This document shows, one piece after another, positions 20,650 to 28,687 of a stretch of DNA of 64,000 bases. The notes beneath the pieces are model-generated. The model did no database searches. It was given only the letters and a program-made list of their open reading frames with translations, and had not been told where the DNA came from. Position 1 is the first letter of the stretch. Every line of letters starts with the position of its first letter. Source of the DNA: Kitasatospora xanthocidica (GTDB taxonomy: Bacteria > Actinomycetota > Actinomycetes > Streptomycetales > Streptomycetaceae); the NCBI RefSeq assembly GCF_014656195.1, contig NZ_BNBY01000009.1, forward strand, positions 124,001-188,000, read 5' to 3'. The position numbers and the translations under genes are program-made.

Positions 20650-21687
20650 TCAGCCGGCCTCGGCCGCGGGGGCCACGGGCGCCACCGGAGCGGCCGCGCC
20701 GCCCTGGCCCGCGCCCGGGCGCCGGTCACGCTTGTGCAGCGAGGCCAGGTAGGCGTTGTACGCCTCCAGCTCGGCGTCGCCGGAACGTTCCTCGGCGCGG
20801 TCACGGCGCCGGGCGTGCCGCTGCTCCGAGCCCATCCACTGGTACACCAGCGCGATCAGCACGATCGCGGTCGGGATCTCGCCGAACGCCCAGGTGATGC
20901 CGCCGGCCAGCTTCTGGTCCTCCAGCAGGTTCGTCCCGGGCGGCGCGCCCTCCGCGGTGAAGGTGGTGACCAGCGGGTGGGCGGCCATCATCACCGCCAC
21001 GCCGAAGAAGGCGTGGAACGGCATCCCCATGAACAGCTCGATGATCCGCATCACGTGGCCCGGGCGGTGCGGGCCCGGGTCCACGCCCATGATCGGCCAG
21101 AAGAAGGCCAGACCGGCGAACAGGAAGTGCACCATCATGAAGATGTGTCCGGCGCGGTACTGCATCAGGAAGTCGAACAGCGGGGTGAAGTAGACCCCGT
21201 AGAGGCTCGCGATGAACAGCGGGATGGTGAACGCCGGGTGCGAGACCACCTTGACGTACCGGCTGTGCAGCAGCGCCACCAGCAGCTCACGCGGCCCGCG
21301 CGGGCGGCCCTTGCCGGCCGGGCGCAGGGCGCGCAGGGCCAGCGTGATCGGGGCGCCCAGCAGCAGCAGGATCGGCGTCAGCATGGACAGCACCATGTGC
21401 TGGATCATGTGCGCGCTGAACAGCACCATGCCGTAGTCGTTCAGCCCGGTGCAGGTCACCAGCAGCATGCTCACCACGCCGGCCGTCCAGCCGACCATCC
21501 GGCCGACCGGCCAGCGGTCGCCGCGCCGGTACAGGCGCACCACGCCCGCCCCGTAGAGCCCCAGGACGACCAGGCCCGCGAGCAGGAACACCCAGTCCGG
21601 CGACCACGTCCACAGGTTGGAGAAGCTGAACGGACCTAGCCGGGTCATCCCGCCGTGGTGGTGCATGCCTGACATTCCGTCGCCCAT
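20650..21687 (-). CDS. ctaG: Cytochrome c oxidase assembly protein, CtaG family
   Basis: 345 residues with about seven membrane helices. The N-terminal MHHHGG stretch and the helix-borne HMIQHMVLSM and MMVHFLFAGLAFFWPIMGVDP carry the conserved His of the caa3-type CtaG family, which helps deliver copper to the oxidase. FHAFFGVAVMMAAHPL is a third conserved segment. A charged tail follows. Start at the ATG 21687, though a start four codons later is possible. Confidence 0.9.
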   Translation of the reverse strand: MGDGMSGMHHHGGMTRLGPFSFSNLWTWSPDWVFLLAGLVVLGLYGAGVVRLYRRGDRWPVGRMVGWTAGVVSMLLVTCTGLNDYGMVLFSAHMIQHMVLSMLTPILLLLGAPITLALRALRPAGKGRPRGPRELLVALLHSRYVKVVSHPAFTIPLFIASLYGVYFTPLFDFLMQYRAGHIFMMVHFLFAGLAFFWPIMGVDPGPHRPGHVMRIIELFMGMPFHAFFGVAVMMAAHPLVTTFTAEGAPPGTNLLEDQKLAGGITWAFGEIPTAIVLIALVYQWMGSEQRHARRRDRAEERSGDAELEAYNAYLASLHKRDRRPGAGQGGAAAPVAPVAPAAEAG

Positions 21688-21841
21688 CGGCGGGTCCTGC
21701 TTTCCGTCCTGGTGGTCCCCGGTGGGGGTCCGGTTCGCCCGTTTTGCTTGGCATACAGCCTAGGCGGGCCTTACCTCGGGCCGTGCCCCCACCCCCTCCG
21801 TACGGGCGTCTCCCCGCCACGCGGGCCGGTGGCTAGACTGA

Positions 21842-21853
21842 CCGACCGGTCGG
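21842..21853. promoter_or_regulatory. Palindromic candidate operator before the SDR gene
   Basis: CCGACCGGTCGG is a perfect 12-base palindrome immediately after a TAGACT hexamer (21833-21838) and before the ribosome site. Its sequence resembles TetR-family half-site patterns. Position on the presumed transcript start suits a repressor. Confidence 0.5.
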
Positions 21854-21868
21854 CAGGGAGGCCCAGGC

Positions 21869-22855
21869 ATGGCGACGGAACCGCGCACGGCGGCGGAACG
21901 GGGACCGGTGATGACGCGCACGGTGGTCGCGCTGACCGGGGCGACCGGCTTCATCGGCTCAGGCGTCCTGGCGGCCCTCGCCGGGCGCGGCGTCCGGGTG
22001 CGCGCGCTGTCCCGCCGGGTGCCGGGGTCCACCGCCCCCGGCACCGACTGGGTGCCGGGCGACCTCGCCGCCGGGGCCGGGCTCGGCGAGCTCTGCGAGG
22101 GCGCCGACGTGCTGGTCCACCTGGCCGCCCGGGTCGACGGCTGCGCCGAGGAGTGCGAGGCGGCGAACGTCCGCGGCACTGCCGCGCTGATGGCGGCCGC
22201 CACCCGCGCCGGAGTCGGCCGGATCGTCCACCTCTCCACCACCGCGGTGTACGGCGAGGGCCCGCACGCGGGCATCACGGTGGACGAGGTGCCCCCGGCC
22301 CCGCTGTCCGAGGCCAGCCGCACCCGGCTGCTCGGCGAGCGCCACGCCCTGGACGCCGGCGCGTACGTGCTGCGCCCCGGGCTGGTGACCGGGCCGGGCG
22401 ACCGCTGGGTGGTGCCCGCCCTGGCCGAGCTGGTCCGCCGGGTGCCGGTCCGCTGGGCGGGCGGCGCGGCCCGGCTCTCGATCGTGGACCGCACCGACCT
22501 GGCCCGGCTGGTCACCGCGCTCGCCCTCGACGAGCACGCCGTCCCGGCCGGCGTCCACCACGCCTCCCACCCCGAGCCGGTCCGCGCCGGGGACCTGCTG
22601 GCCGCCCTGGCCGCGCTGGACCTGCTGCCCGCCCCGGCGGCCGGCCCTGCCGTGGACTGGGAGGAGTGCCTCCGGCTGCTCGCGGCCGCGCCCGGCCGGG
22701 TCTCCGCGCGCCAGTTCGGCCTGATCGTCCGCGACCACTGGTACCGCAGCGAGGAGGTCTGGCGCCTCGCCGCCTGCCCGCCCGGCCCCGGCCCGCTCGC
22801 CCGCCTCCCGGAGGCCGCCGACTGGTACCGCACGGCGCTCGGCCGCAGCGGCTAG
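21869..22855 (+). CDS. Extended SDR (NAD-dependent epimerase/dehydratase-like), atypical active site
   Basis: 328 residues. The nucleotide motif GATGFIGSG lies at about 24-32, followed by VHLAARVD and HLSTTAVYGEG. The usual YxxxK catalytic pair appears replaced: the aligned stretch is ASRTR (149-153), so Tyr becomes Ala and Lys becomes Arg. The protein may be a non-catalytic or altered-mechanism member. The ATG has GGGAGG upstream; a start at residue 15 is an alternative. Its TAG overlaps the stop of the convergent dehydrogenase. Confidence 0.82.
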   Translation: MATEPRTAAERGPVMTRTVVALTGATGFIGSGVLAALAGRGVRVRALSRRVPGSTAPGTDWVPGDLAAGAGLGELCEGADVLVHLAARVDGCAEECEAANVRGTAALMAAATRAGVGRIVHLSTTAVYGEGPHAGITVDEVPPAPLSEASRTRLLGERHALDAGAYVLRPGLVTGPGDRWVVPALAELVRRVPVRWAGGAARLSIVDRTDLARLVTALALDEHAVPAGVHHASHPEPVRAGDLLAALAALDLLPAPAAGPAVDWEECLRLLAAAPGRVSARQFGLIVRDHWYRSEEVWRLAACPPGPGPLARLPEAADWYRTALGRSG

Positions 22856-23847
22856 CGTCTGGGGACGAGGGTGTTCTCGTTGGTGCGTCCGGCGGCGAAG
22901 TCGTCGATGTTGTGGGCGGTGGCGTCGATGATCTGGCTGACGGCGGTGTGGGTGAAGTAGGCCTGGTGGCTGGTGACCAGGACCTGGGGGAAGGTGACGA
23001 GGCGGGCGAGGACGTCGTCGGTGATGCCCTCGGCGGAGCGGTCGGTGAAGAAGACGCCGGTCTCCTCCTCGTACACGTCCAGGCCGACGCCGGACAGCCG
23101 CCCGGCGCGCAGGGTTTCGACCAGGGCGGCGCTGTCGACGAGGCCGCCGCGGCTGGAGTTGACCAGGATGGCGTCGTCCTTCATCCGGGCCAGCGCGGCC
23201 GCGTCGATCAGGTGGTGGGTGGCGGGCAGCAGCGGGACGTGCAGGCTCACCAGGTCGGCGCGGGCGAGGAGTTCGGGCAGTTCGGTGTAGGTCATGCCGA
23301 GGTCGCGGCAGGCCGGGTTCTCGGCGATGTCCCAGCCGAGGAGTTCGGTGCCGAAGCCGGCCGCGATCCGGGTGAAGCACTCGCCGATCTTGCCGGTGCC
23401 GATCACGCCGACCGTCATCCCGTGGACGTCCCGGCCGAGCAGGCCGTCGAGCCGGAAGTCGAACTCGCGGGTGCGGTTGGCGGCGCGGGTGAGGCGGCGG
23501 TTGACGGCCAGGGCGAGCGCCCAGGCGTGTTCGGCGACGGAGTACGGGCTGTAGTGGGAGACCCGGGCGACGGTGAGGCCGAGTCCGGCGGCGGCGTCCA
23601 GGTCGATGTTGTTGAAGCCGGTGGAGCGTTGGGCGATCAGCCCGGTGCCGCCGGCGGCCAGCACGGTGAGCGTTTCGGCGTCCAGGACGGCGTTGACGCT
23701 GCTGCTGACGACCGGGTAGCCGGCGGCGAGCGGGGCGGTGTCCCGGTTGAGGAACACGTCCAGGCAGCGCAGCCCGTGCCGGCCCGCCAAGGCCCGTTCC
23801 AGCAGGGGCCGTTCGTCGGCCTGCACCCCGTACGCGAGGATCTCCAT
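22852..23847 (-). CDS. D-2-hydroxyacid (D-lactate-type) dehydrogenase
   Basis: 331 residues. NAD-binding motif GVIGTGKIGECF lies near residue 150. The catalytic Arg is in NSSRGGLVD (about 237), Glu in the EEETGVFF region and His in SHQAYFTH. ARVSHYSPYSVAEHAWAL and the RSTGFNNIDL segment match the fermentative LdhA subgroup that reduces pyruvate to D-lactate. The ATG at 23847 follows GGAAGGAG. The stop shares CTAG with the gene opposite. Confidence 0.9.
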   Translation of the reverse strand: MEILAYGVQADERPLLERALAGRHGLRCLDVFLNRDTAPLAAGYPVVSSSVNAVLDAETLTVLAAGGTGLIAQRSTGFNNIDLDAAAGLGLTVARVSHYSPYSVAEHAWALALAVNRRLTRAANRTREFDFRLDGLLGRDVHGMTVGVIGTGKIGECFTRIAAGFGTELLGWDIAENPACRDLGMTYTELPELLARADLVSLHVPLLPATHHLIDAAALARMKDDAILVNSSRGGLVDSAALVETLRAGRLSGVGLDVYEEETGVFFTDRSAEGITDDVLARLVTFPQVLVTSHQAYFTHTAVSQIIDATAHNIDDFAAGRTNENTLVPRR

Positions 23848-23914
23848 CGGCGCTCCTTCCTCCGGCCGTCCCACGCTAACCCGGACCGCCGTCGGAACGC
23901 CCGCCGGACGCACG

Positions 23915-23948
23915 GGAGCCCCCGCGTCGCGAACGACCCGGGGGCTCC
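23915..23948 (-). terminator. Terminator after pfkA
   Basis: A 10-bp stem (GGAGCCCCCG at 23915-23924 with 23939-23948) with a 14-base loop lies 16 bases beyond the pfkA stop and upstream of the dehydrogenase gene. Confidence 0.75.
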
Positions 23949-23964
23949 GCAGCAGTGCGGGAGG

Positions 23965-24990
23965 TCAGAGGACGGTCTCGGCCTCGAGGTAGCGCTCCTG
24001 CGGGACGGTCTTCAGCTCGGCGACCGCCTCCGCCAGCGGCACCAGGTTGATGTTGGTGCCCTGCAGCGCGGTGATGTGCCCGAAGGCGCCCTTGTGGACG
24101 GCCTCGACGGCGTGCCAGCCGAAGCGGGTGGCGAGCACCCGGTCGTAGGCGGTCGGGGTGCCGCCGCGCTGGGTGTGGCCGAGGATGACCGGGCGGGCCT
24201 CCTTGCCGAGGCGGTGCTCCAGTTCGCGGGAGAGCTGGGTGGCGATGCCGGTGAAGCGCTCGTGGCCGTAGATGTCCTTGGTGCCCTCCTCCCAGTGCAT
24301 GGTGCCGGGCTCGGGCTTGGCGCCCTCGGCGCAGACCACGATGGCGAACTTCTTCTGGCGGTCGAAGCGTTCGCGGACGACGGCGGTGAGCTGGTCGATG
24401 TGGAACGGGCGTTCCGGGACGACGATGGCGTGCGCGCCGGCCGCCATGCCCGCGTTGAGCGCGATCCAGCCGGTGTGCCGGCCCATGACCTCGACGACCA
24501 TGACCCGCTGGTGGGACTCGGCGGTGGTCTTCAGCCGGTCCAGTGCCTCGGTGGCGACCGAGACGGCGGTGTCGAAGCCGAAGGTCACGTCGGTGGCGGC
24601 GATGTCGTTGTCGATGGTCTTCGGCACGCCGACGATCGGCAGGCCCGCGTCGCTCATCAGCTTGGCGGCCTTCAGGGTGCCTTCGCCGCCGATCGGGATG
24701 ACCGCGTCCAGGCCGAGGTCCGAGCAGTACTTCTTGGCCCGCTCGACGCCGTCCCGCAGGTGGCTCGGCTGGACCCGGGAGGAACCGAGGATGGTGCCGC
24801 CCTGGGCGAGGATGCCGCTCACCGAGTCCAGGGTCAGGGGGCGGTGGTGGCCCTCCAGGAATCCGCGCCAGCCGTCCTCGAACCCGATGATCTCGTCGCC
24901 GTGGTCGACCACCCCCCGGTGGACCACGGAACGGATCACCGCGTTCAGGCCGGGGCAGTCACCGCCGCTGGTCAGCACTCCGATACGCAT
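23965..24990 (-). CDS. pfkA: 6-phosphofructokinase
   Basis: 341 residues. TSGGDCPGLNAVIRS opens the nucleotide site, GGEGT (101-105) and PKTIDNDI (123-130) form the active site, and MGRHTGWIAL and HTQRGGTPTAYDR bind the sugar phosphate. Residue 104 is Gly, as in ATP-dependent enzymes, while residue 124 is Lys, as in pyrophosphate enzymes; this mixture is known in actinobacterial PFKs and usually means ATP use. It commits fructose 6-phosphate to glycolysis. Confidence 0.95.
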   Translation of the reverse strand: MRIGVLTSGGDCPGLNAVIRSVVHRGVVDHGDEIIGFEDGWRGFLEGHHRPLTLDSVSGILAQGGTILGSSRVQPSHLRDGVERAKKYCSDLGLDAVIPIGGEGTLKAAKLMSDAGLPIVGVPKTIDNDIAATDVTFGFDTAVSVATEALDRLKTTAESHQRVMVVEVMGRHTGWIALNAGMAAGAHAIVVPERPFHIDQLTAVVRERFDRQKKFAIVVCAEGAKPEPGTMHWEEGTKDIYGHERFTGIATQLSRELEHRLGKEARPVILGHTQRGGTPTAYDRVLATRFGWHAVEAVHKGAFGHITALQGTNINLVPLAEAVAELKTVPQERYLEAETVL

Positions 24991-25363
24991 TAGCTTTGCA
25001 ACTCCCGAGCAGAACCGAGGAACGGCCGGACCACAGGCTGGGACGACGAGCCGACACCGTAACGGGGTGCCCCCACGCCGCGGTGGCGGGGAGGTGGCCG
25101 TGGGGTGAAGGACCGGTCGATCCGGACAGAACGTCCGAAAAACGACCGTGAAGTCGAGCATACGACCCCTGGTCCGGCCGGGCAGGAGCCGACGCGGGAG
25201 CGGCGCCGTCGGCGCCCCCGCGCGGAATTGCGGCCTGCTGCCGAGGAGGGTGTGCAGTAGGCAGCCCCATTGTCGTACGTCCGGGGCCGCCCGCGGGCCG
25301 GGTGACCGCATCGCGGGCACCCGGCCGGGCGGGCCGGGGTACTGGCCGGGGCGAACCGGCGGA
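24991..25363. other. Intergenic region between pfkA and gatD
   Basis: 373 bases holding the upstream region of pfkA (minus strand) and the downstream region of gatD. The pfkA start lacks a strong Shine-Dalgarno. Bases 25070-25095 form an imperfect GC inverted repeat. No gene is supported. Confidence 0.5.
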
Positions 25364-26092
25364 CTACGCGGGGCGCGTCGCGGCCGCGATGCGCTCGGCG
25401 CGCAGCGCGTCGTACCAGGTGGTGTCGGCCGGCGGCAGGGCGTTGACGTCCAGCGCCAGCTTGATCAGCATGTCGGCCACGGCGGGGTTGCGCGCCAGCA
25501 CCGGACCGTGCAAGTAGGTGCCGAAGACGGTGTCCCGCCAGGCGCCCTCGGTGCCGTCACCGGTGCCGTTGCCCCGGCCGACGGAGACGTTGGCGAAGGG
25601 CTGGACGCCCTGGCCGAGGTGGGTGACGCCCTGGTGGTTCTCGAAGCCGGTCAGCTGCGGCAGGCCGAGCCGGGGGTCGACGTCGGCGAGCACGTCGCCG
25701 ACGCAGCGGGCGCCCTCGCCGCGCTGGGTCCAGACGTCGAGCAGGCCCAGGCCCGGCTCCCGCTCGCCGAGGTCGTTGATGAACTCGTGGCCCATGATCT
25801 GGAAGCCCGCGCAGACGCCGAAGATGATCGCGCCGTTCTCGGAGGCCCGCACCAGGCCGCTGTCGGCGCGCAGCCGCTCGGCGGCCAGCCGCTGCGGGCG
25901 GTCCTCGCCGCCGCCGATCAGGTAGATGTCCCCGCTGGTGGGGATCGCCTGGTCGGAGCGGACGTCGATCCGGGTCACGTTGAGATGGCGCTGGCGGGCC
26001 CGGCGCTCCACGACCAGGGCGTTGCCGCGGTCGCCGTAGGTGCTGAGCAGGTCCGGGTAGACCCAGACCACGCGCAGGCTGCTCTCACTCAT
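25364..26092 (-). CDS. gatD: Lipid II isoglutaminyl synthase, glutamine amidotransferase subunit GatD
   Basis: 242 residues of the CobB/CobQ-like amidotransferase class. The nucleophile is C94 in GVCAGFQ and the catalytic His is H195 in YLHGP. VWVYPDLLSTYGDRGNALVV at the N-terminus is typical of GatD. It releases ammonia from glutamine for MurT, which amidates the second-position glutamate of the peptidoglycan stem. It lies 46 bases downstream of murT in one transcription unit. Confidence 0.94.
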   Translation of the reverse strand: MSESSLRVVWVYPDLLSTYGDRGNALVVERRARQRHLNVTRIDVRSDQAIPTSGDIYLIGGGEDRPQRLAAERLRADSGLVRASENGAIIFGVCAGFQIMGHEFINDLGEREPGLGLLDVWTQRGEGARCVGDVLADVDPRLGLPQLTGFENHQGVTHLGQGVQPFANVSVGRGNGTGDGTEGAWRDTVFGTYLHGPVLARNPAVADMLIKLALDVNALPPADTTWYDALRAERIAAATRPA

Positions 26093-26138
26093 CCTCGAAG
26101 GCCTTCCGTCACGAAAAGACTGGTGTGCGGGCGCGGCA

Positions 26139-27401
26139 TCAGCCGGCCACGACCTTCCGCAGCTGCTGGAAGGCGGTGTAGTTGGCGATGGCCTCGATCC
26201 GGCCGGGCGGCGCCATCCGGACGGCCTGCTCCAGGGTGTCCACCACGTGGAACTGCAGCCCGGCGACCTCCAGGCGGACGGCCAGGTCCAGCTTGCGCTG
26301 GCCCATCACGAAGACCGGGTGCCCGGCGAGGCGCTCGTAGTCGACGTCCCACAGCCAGGAGGTGTCGGTGCCGTCGGCGTCGAGGGCGTTGACGGAGAGG
26401 ATGACCGGGGCGGGCGGGCCGTCGATCAGCGAGAAGGTCTCCAGCCAGCCGGCCGGGTTCTTGGCGAGCAGCAGCCGGATGTCGCGGCCCTGGTACTGGA
26501 CCACGTCGTAGCGGCCGGCCACGGCGGTCACCGAGCGCATCCGCTCCAGGGCGACCTGCGGGGAGACGCCGAACACGGCGGCGACGGCGGCCGAGCTGGT
26601 GGCGTTGGCCAGGTTGGCCCGGCCGGGCAGCTGCAGCTGGATCGGCCAGGCGCCGCGCTGCGGGTCGATCACGTGGGTGCCCTGGAGTGCCCAGTGCGGG
26701 TTGGGGCGACGGAAGCCGCACTCCTGGCAGAACCAGTCGTCGCCGGGGCGCTGCATCACACCGCCGCAGGCGGGGCAGGACCAGGCGTCCTCCTTCCAGG
26801 CCTGTCCGGCGGCCACCCAGACCACCTTCTTGCAGGAGGAGGCGGCCCAGGTCACCAGCGGGTCGTCGGCGTTGGCGATGACCACGGCCTCGGTGTCCTG
26901 GAGGCCCTCGCGCCACTTCTCGGCCATCATCCGGGTCTCGGCGGCGCGGTCGAGCTGGTCGCGGGAGAGGTTGAGCAGGGCGATCGCCTTGGGGCGGGTG
27001 TCGCGGGCGACCGTCGCGAGGTACTTCTCGTCGACCTCGATCACGCCGAAGCGGGCCTCGGAGCCGCCCGCCAGGGCCGAGGTGATGCCGGCCGGCATGT
27101 TGGCGCCGAGGGCGTTGGAGACCACCGGGCCGGCGGCGCGCAGCGCCTCGGCGATCAGCCGGGTGGTGGTGGTCTTGCCGTTGGTCGCGCTGACCAGGAC
27201 GACGTCGAGGTGGTCGGCGAGGGTGGCGAGCAGGTCGGGGTCGAGCTTGAGGGCGACCTTGCCGCCGATCACCGAGCCACTCCCGCGTCCGGCCTTGCGG
27301 GACACGGCGGCGGCGACCCGGCCGGCCGTGACCGCGATCTTGGCGCGGGCCGGCAGCGAGGCGTCGCGTGCGCCTGTGGGCTCCGATTCGGTGCCTGCCA
27401 T
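26139..27401 (-). CDS. murT: Lipid II isoglutaminyl synthase, Mur ligase-like subunit MurT
   Basis: 420 residues. The ATP loop is SATNGKTTTTR (71-81). A Cys4 zinc ribbon, specific to MurT among Mur ligases, is at C209, C212, C225 and C228 (CPACGG and CQECGF). The LPGRANLANATSSAAVA segment and the C-terminal DUF1727 domain complete the family layout. With GatD it converts lipid II D-glutamate to D-isoglutamine. The ATG follows GGAGGAACC. Confidence 0.95.
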   Translation of the reverse strand: MAGTESEPTGARDASLPARAKIAVTAGRVAAAVSRKAGRGSGSVIGGKVALKLDPDLLATLADHLDVVLVSATNGKTTTTRLIAEALRAAGPVVSNALGANMPAGITSALAGGSEARFGVIEVDEKYLATVARDTRPKAIALLNLSRDQLDRAAETRMMAEKWREGLQDTEAVVIANADDPLVTWAASSCKKVVWVAAGQAWKEDAWSCPACGGVMQRPGDDWFCQECGFRRPNPHWALQGTHVIDPQRGAWPIQLQLPGRANLANATSSAAVAAVFGVSPQVALERMRSVTAVAGRYDVVQYQGRDIRLLLAKNPAGWLETFSLIDGPPAPVILSVNALDADGTDTSWLWDVDYERLAGHPVFVMGQRKLDLAVRLEVAGLQFHVVDTLEQAVRMAPPGRIEAIANYTAFQQLRKVVAG

Positions 27402-27663
27402 GCTCAGTGGTTCCTCCTTGCTGCGGCACCACCCGGGACCGGATAACGGGCCGTCGGGCGGCGGGGACGGGGGTCAGCCTACCGACTCCGTCGCCCGGCC
27501 GGACGAACCGGACCCCGCGCCGCCTGCTGCGACGCGCCGGTACGGACTGCTGACGCCCCGTCAAGGAGGGCGGTGTACGGAGGGACCCTGCTCTGCTTGA
27601 CGACGCTCCGGGGCCGCCCGGGGGTTCCCGGGAGGCGCCGGTAAGGATCTCGTGAAGAAATGA

Positions 27664-28371
27664 TCAGCGGCCCGGATGGTGGGAGCGGGCGGCCGTCTCC
27701 CCGGCGTCCAGGGTGGCGGTGATGACCAGGGTCCCGTCCTCGGACCGGAAGTCCAGCGGCGCGGCCAGCCGGCGCATCGCGGTGATCAGACCGGTGTTGG
27801 CGGCGTGGGTCACGGCGTACACCGTCTCGATCCCGGCCGCCCGGGCCGCCTCCGCCAGCCGCCGCAGCAGCGCCACGCCCAGCCCGCGCCGCTGCCAGGC
27901 GTCCTCGACCAGGACGGCCAGCTCCGCCTCCCCGTCGTCCCACATCAGGTGCCCGAGGGCGAGGACCCGCCCGTCGGGGGCGGCCACCGCCAGGCTGTGG
28001 CCGTGCCGGGGGTCCAGCAGGTGGTCGAGGTAGCGGTCGGCGTCGCGGACCGGGCCGTGGTAGCGCAGCCGCAGCGCGGCGGGGGAGCAGCGGCCGTGCA
28101 TCGCCAGCGCCGCCGCCTTGTCGGCCGGGCCGGCGGGGCGCAGCAGCAGCGCGGTCCCGTCCGGCAGGGACAGCCGGGACACCGCCTCGGCCGCCGTACG
28201 GGGACCGCCGTGCCGGGCGTGCGGGTGCGGGTGCGGGCGGGCGACCCGGAACGGGCCGTCGGTGAGCGCGGGCAGCCGGGTGGCCTGCCCCTCCGGCGCC
28301 GCGCACCTGCGGTCCGACCTGCGGAAGGGTCGGTGCCAGAGCCGTTCGGTGCGGGTGCGTGATGCCGTCAT
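27664..28371 (-). CDS. GNAT family N-acetyltransferase
   Basis: 235 residues. The GNAT fold runs from about residue 65 to 220: LRPAGPADKAAALAMHGRCS, the AVLVEDAWQRRGLGVALL acetyl-CoA loop (Q/RxxGxG form), and the TLVITATL end. The first 60 residues are basic and His-rich with no known domain. The length suits tandem-helix protein or small-molecule acetyltransferases. ATG 28371 was chosen by elimination; no good ribosome site precedes it, so it may be leaderless or start elsewhere. Confidence 0.75.
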   Translation of the reverse strand: MTASRTRTERLWHRPFRRSDRRCAAPEGQATRLPALTDGPFRVARPHPHPHARHGGPRTAAEAVSRLSLPDGTALLLRPAGPADKAAALAMHGRCSPAALRLRYHGPVRDADRYLDHLLDPRHGHSLAVAAPDGRVLALGHLMWDDGEAELAVLVEDAWQRRGLGVALLRRLAEAARAAGIETVYAVTHAANTGLITAMRRLAAPLDFRSEDGTLVITATLDAGETAARSHHPGR

Positions 28372-28687
28372 GAGGCCGACGCTACCTACGCTTCGCTTCC
28401 GGTCGGTTACGTGATCGTGAACGGCCGAATGCCCTGGGGCCACTCCGGTCCGACCCCGGGTCGGCGACCGCCCGGCCCCGCCCGGGACCGGCCGAGTCCG
28501 CGCCCGGGACAGCCGGGTCGGCGCCCGGGACGGCTGGGCCCCCGGTCCGGGACGGACGTGGCACAGGTCCAGACCGCTGCCTCAGGCGGGCGGGACAACG
28601 GGCGGCCGACGGTGGATCCCGTACCCGGCGCTCCTGGTGAGCAGGACGCCCGGGATCCCGATCCCCCGAGCACCGAAGGCCGTTCCC
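28372..28687. promoter_or_regulatory. Divergent upstream region of GNAT and indigoidine synthetase
   Basis: 316 bases. Three exact CGCCCGGGAC units at 28479-28488, 28501-28510 and 28522-28531, plus a near copy at 28544-28553, recur every 21-22 bases, about two helical turns. This could be a cooperative protein-binding array controlling the synthetase. Promoter hexamers are not evident. Confidence 0.5.
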
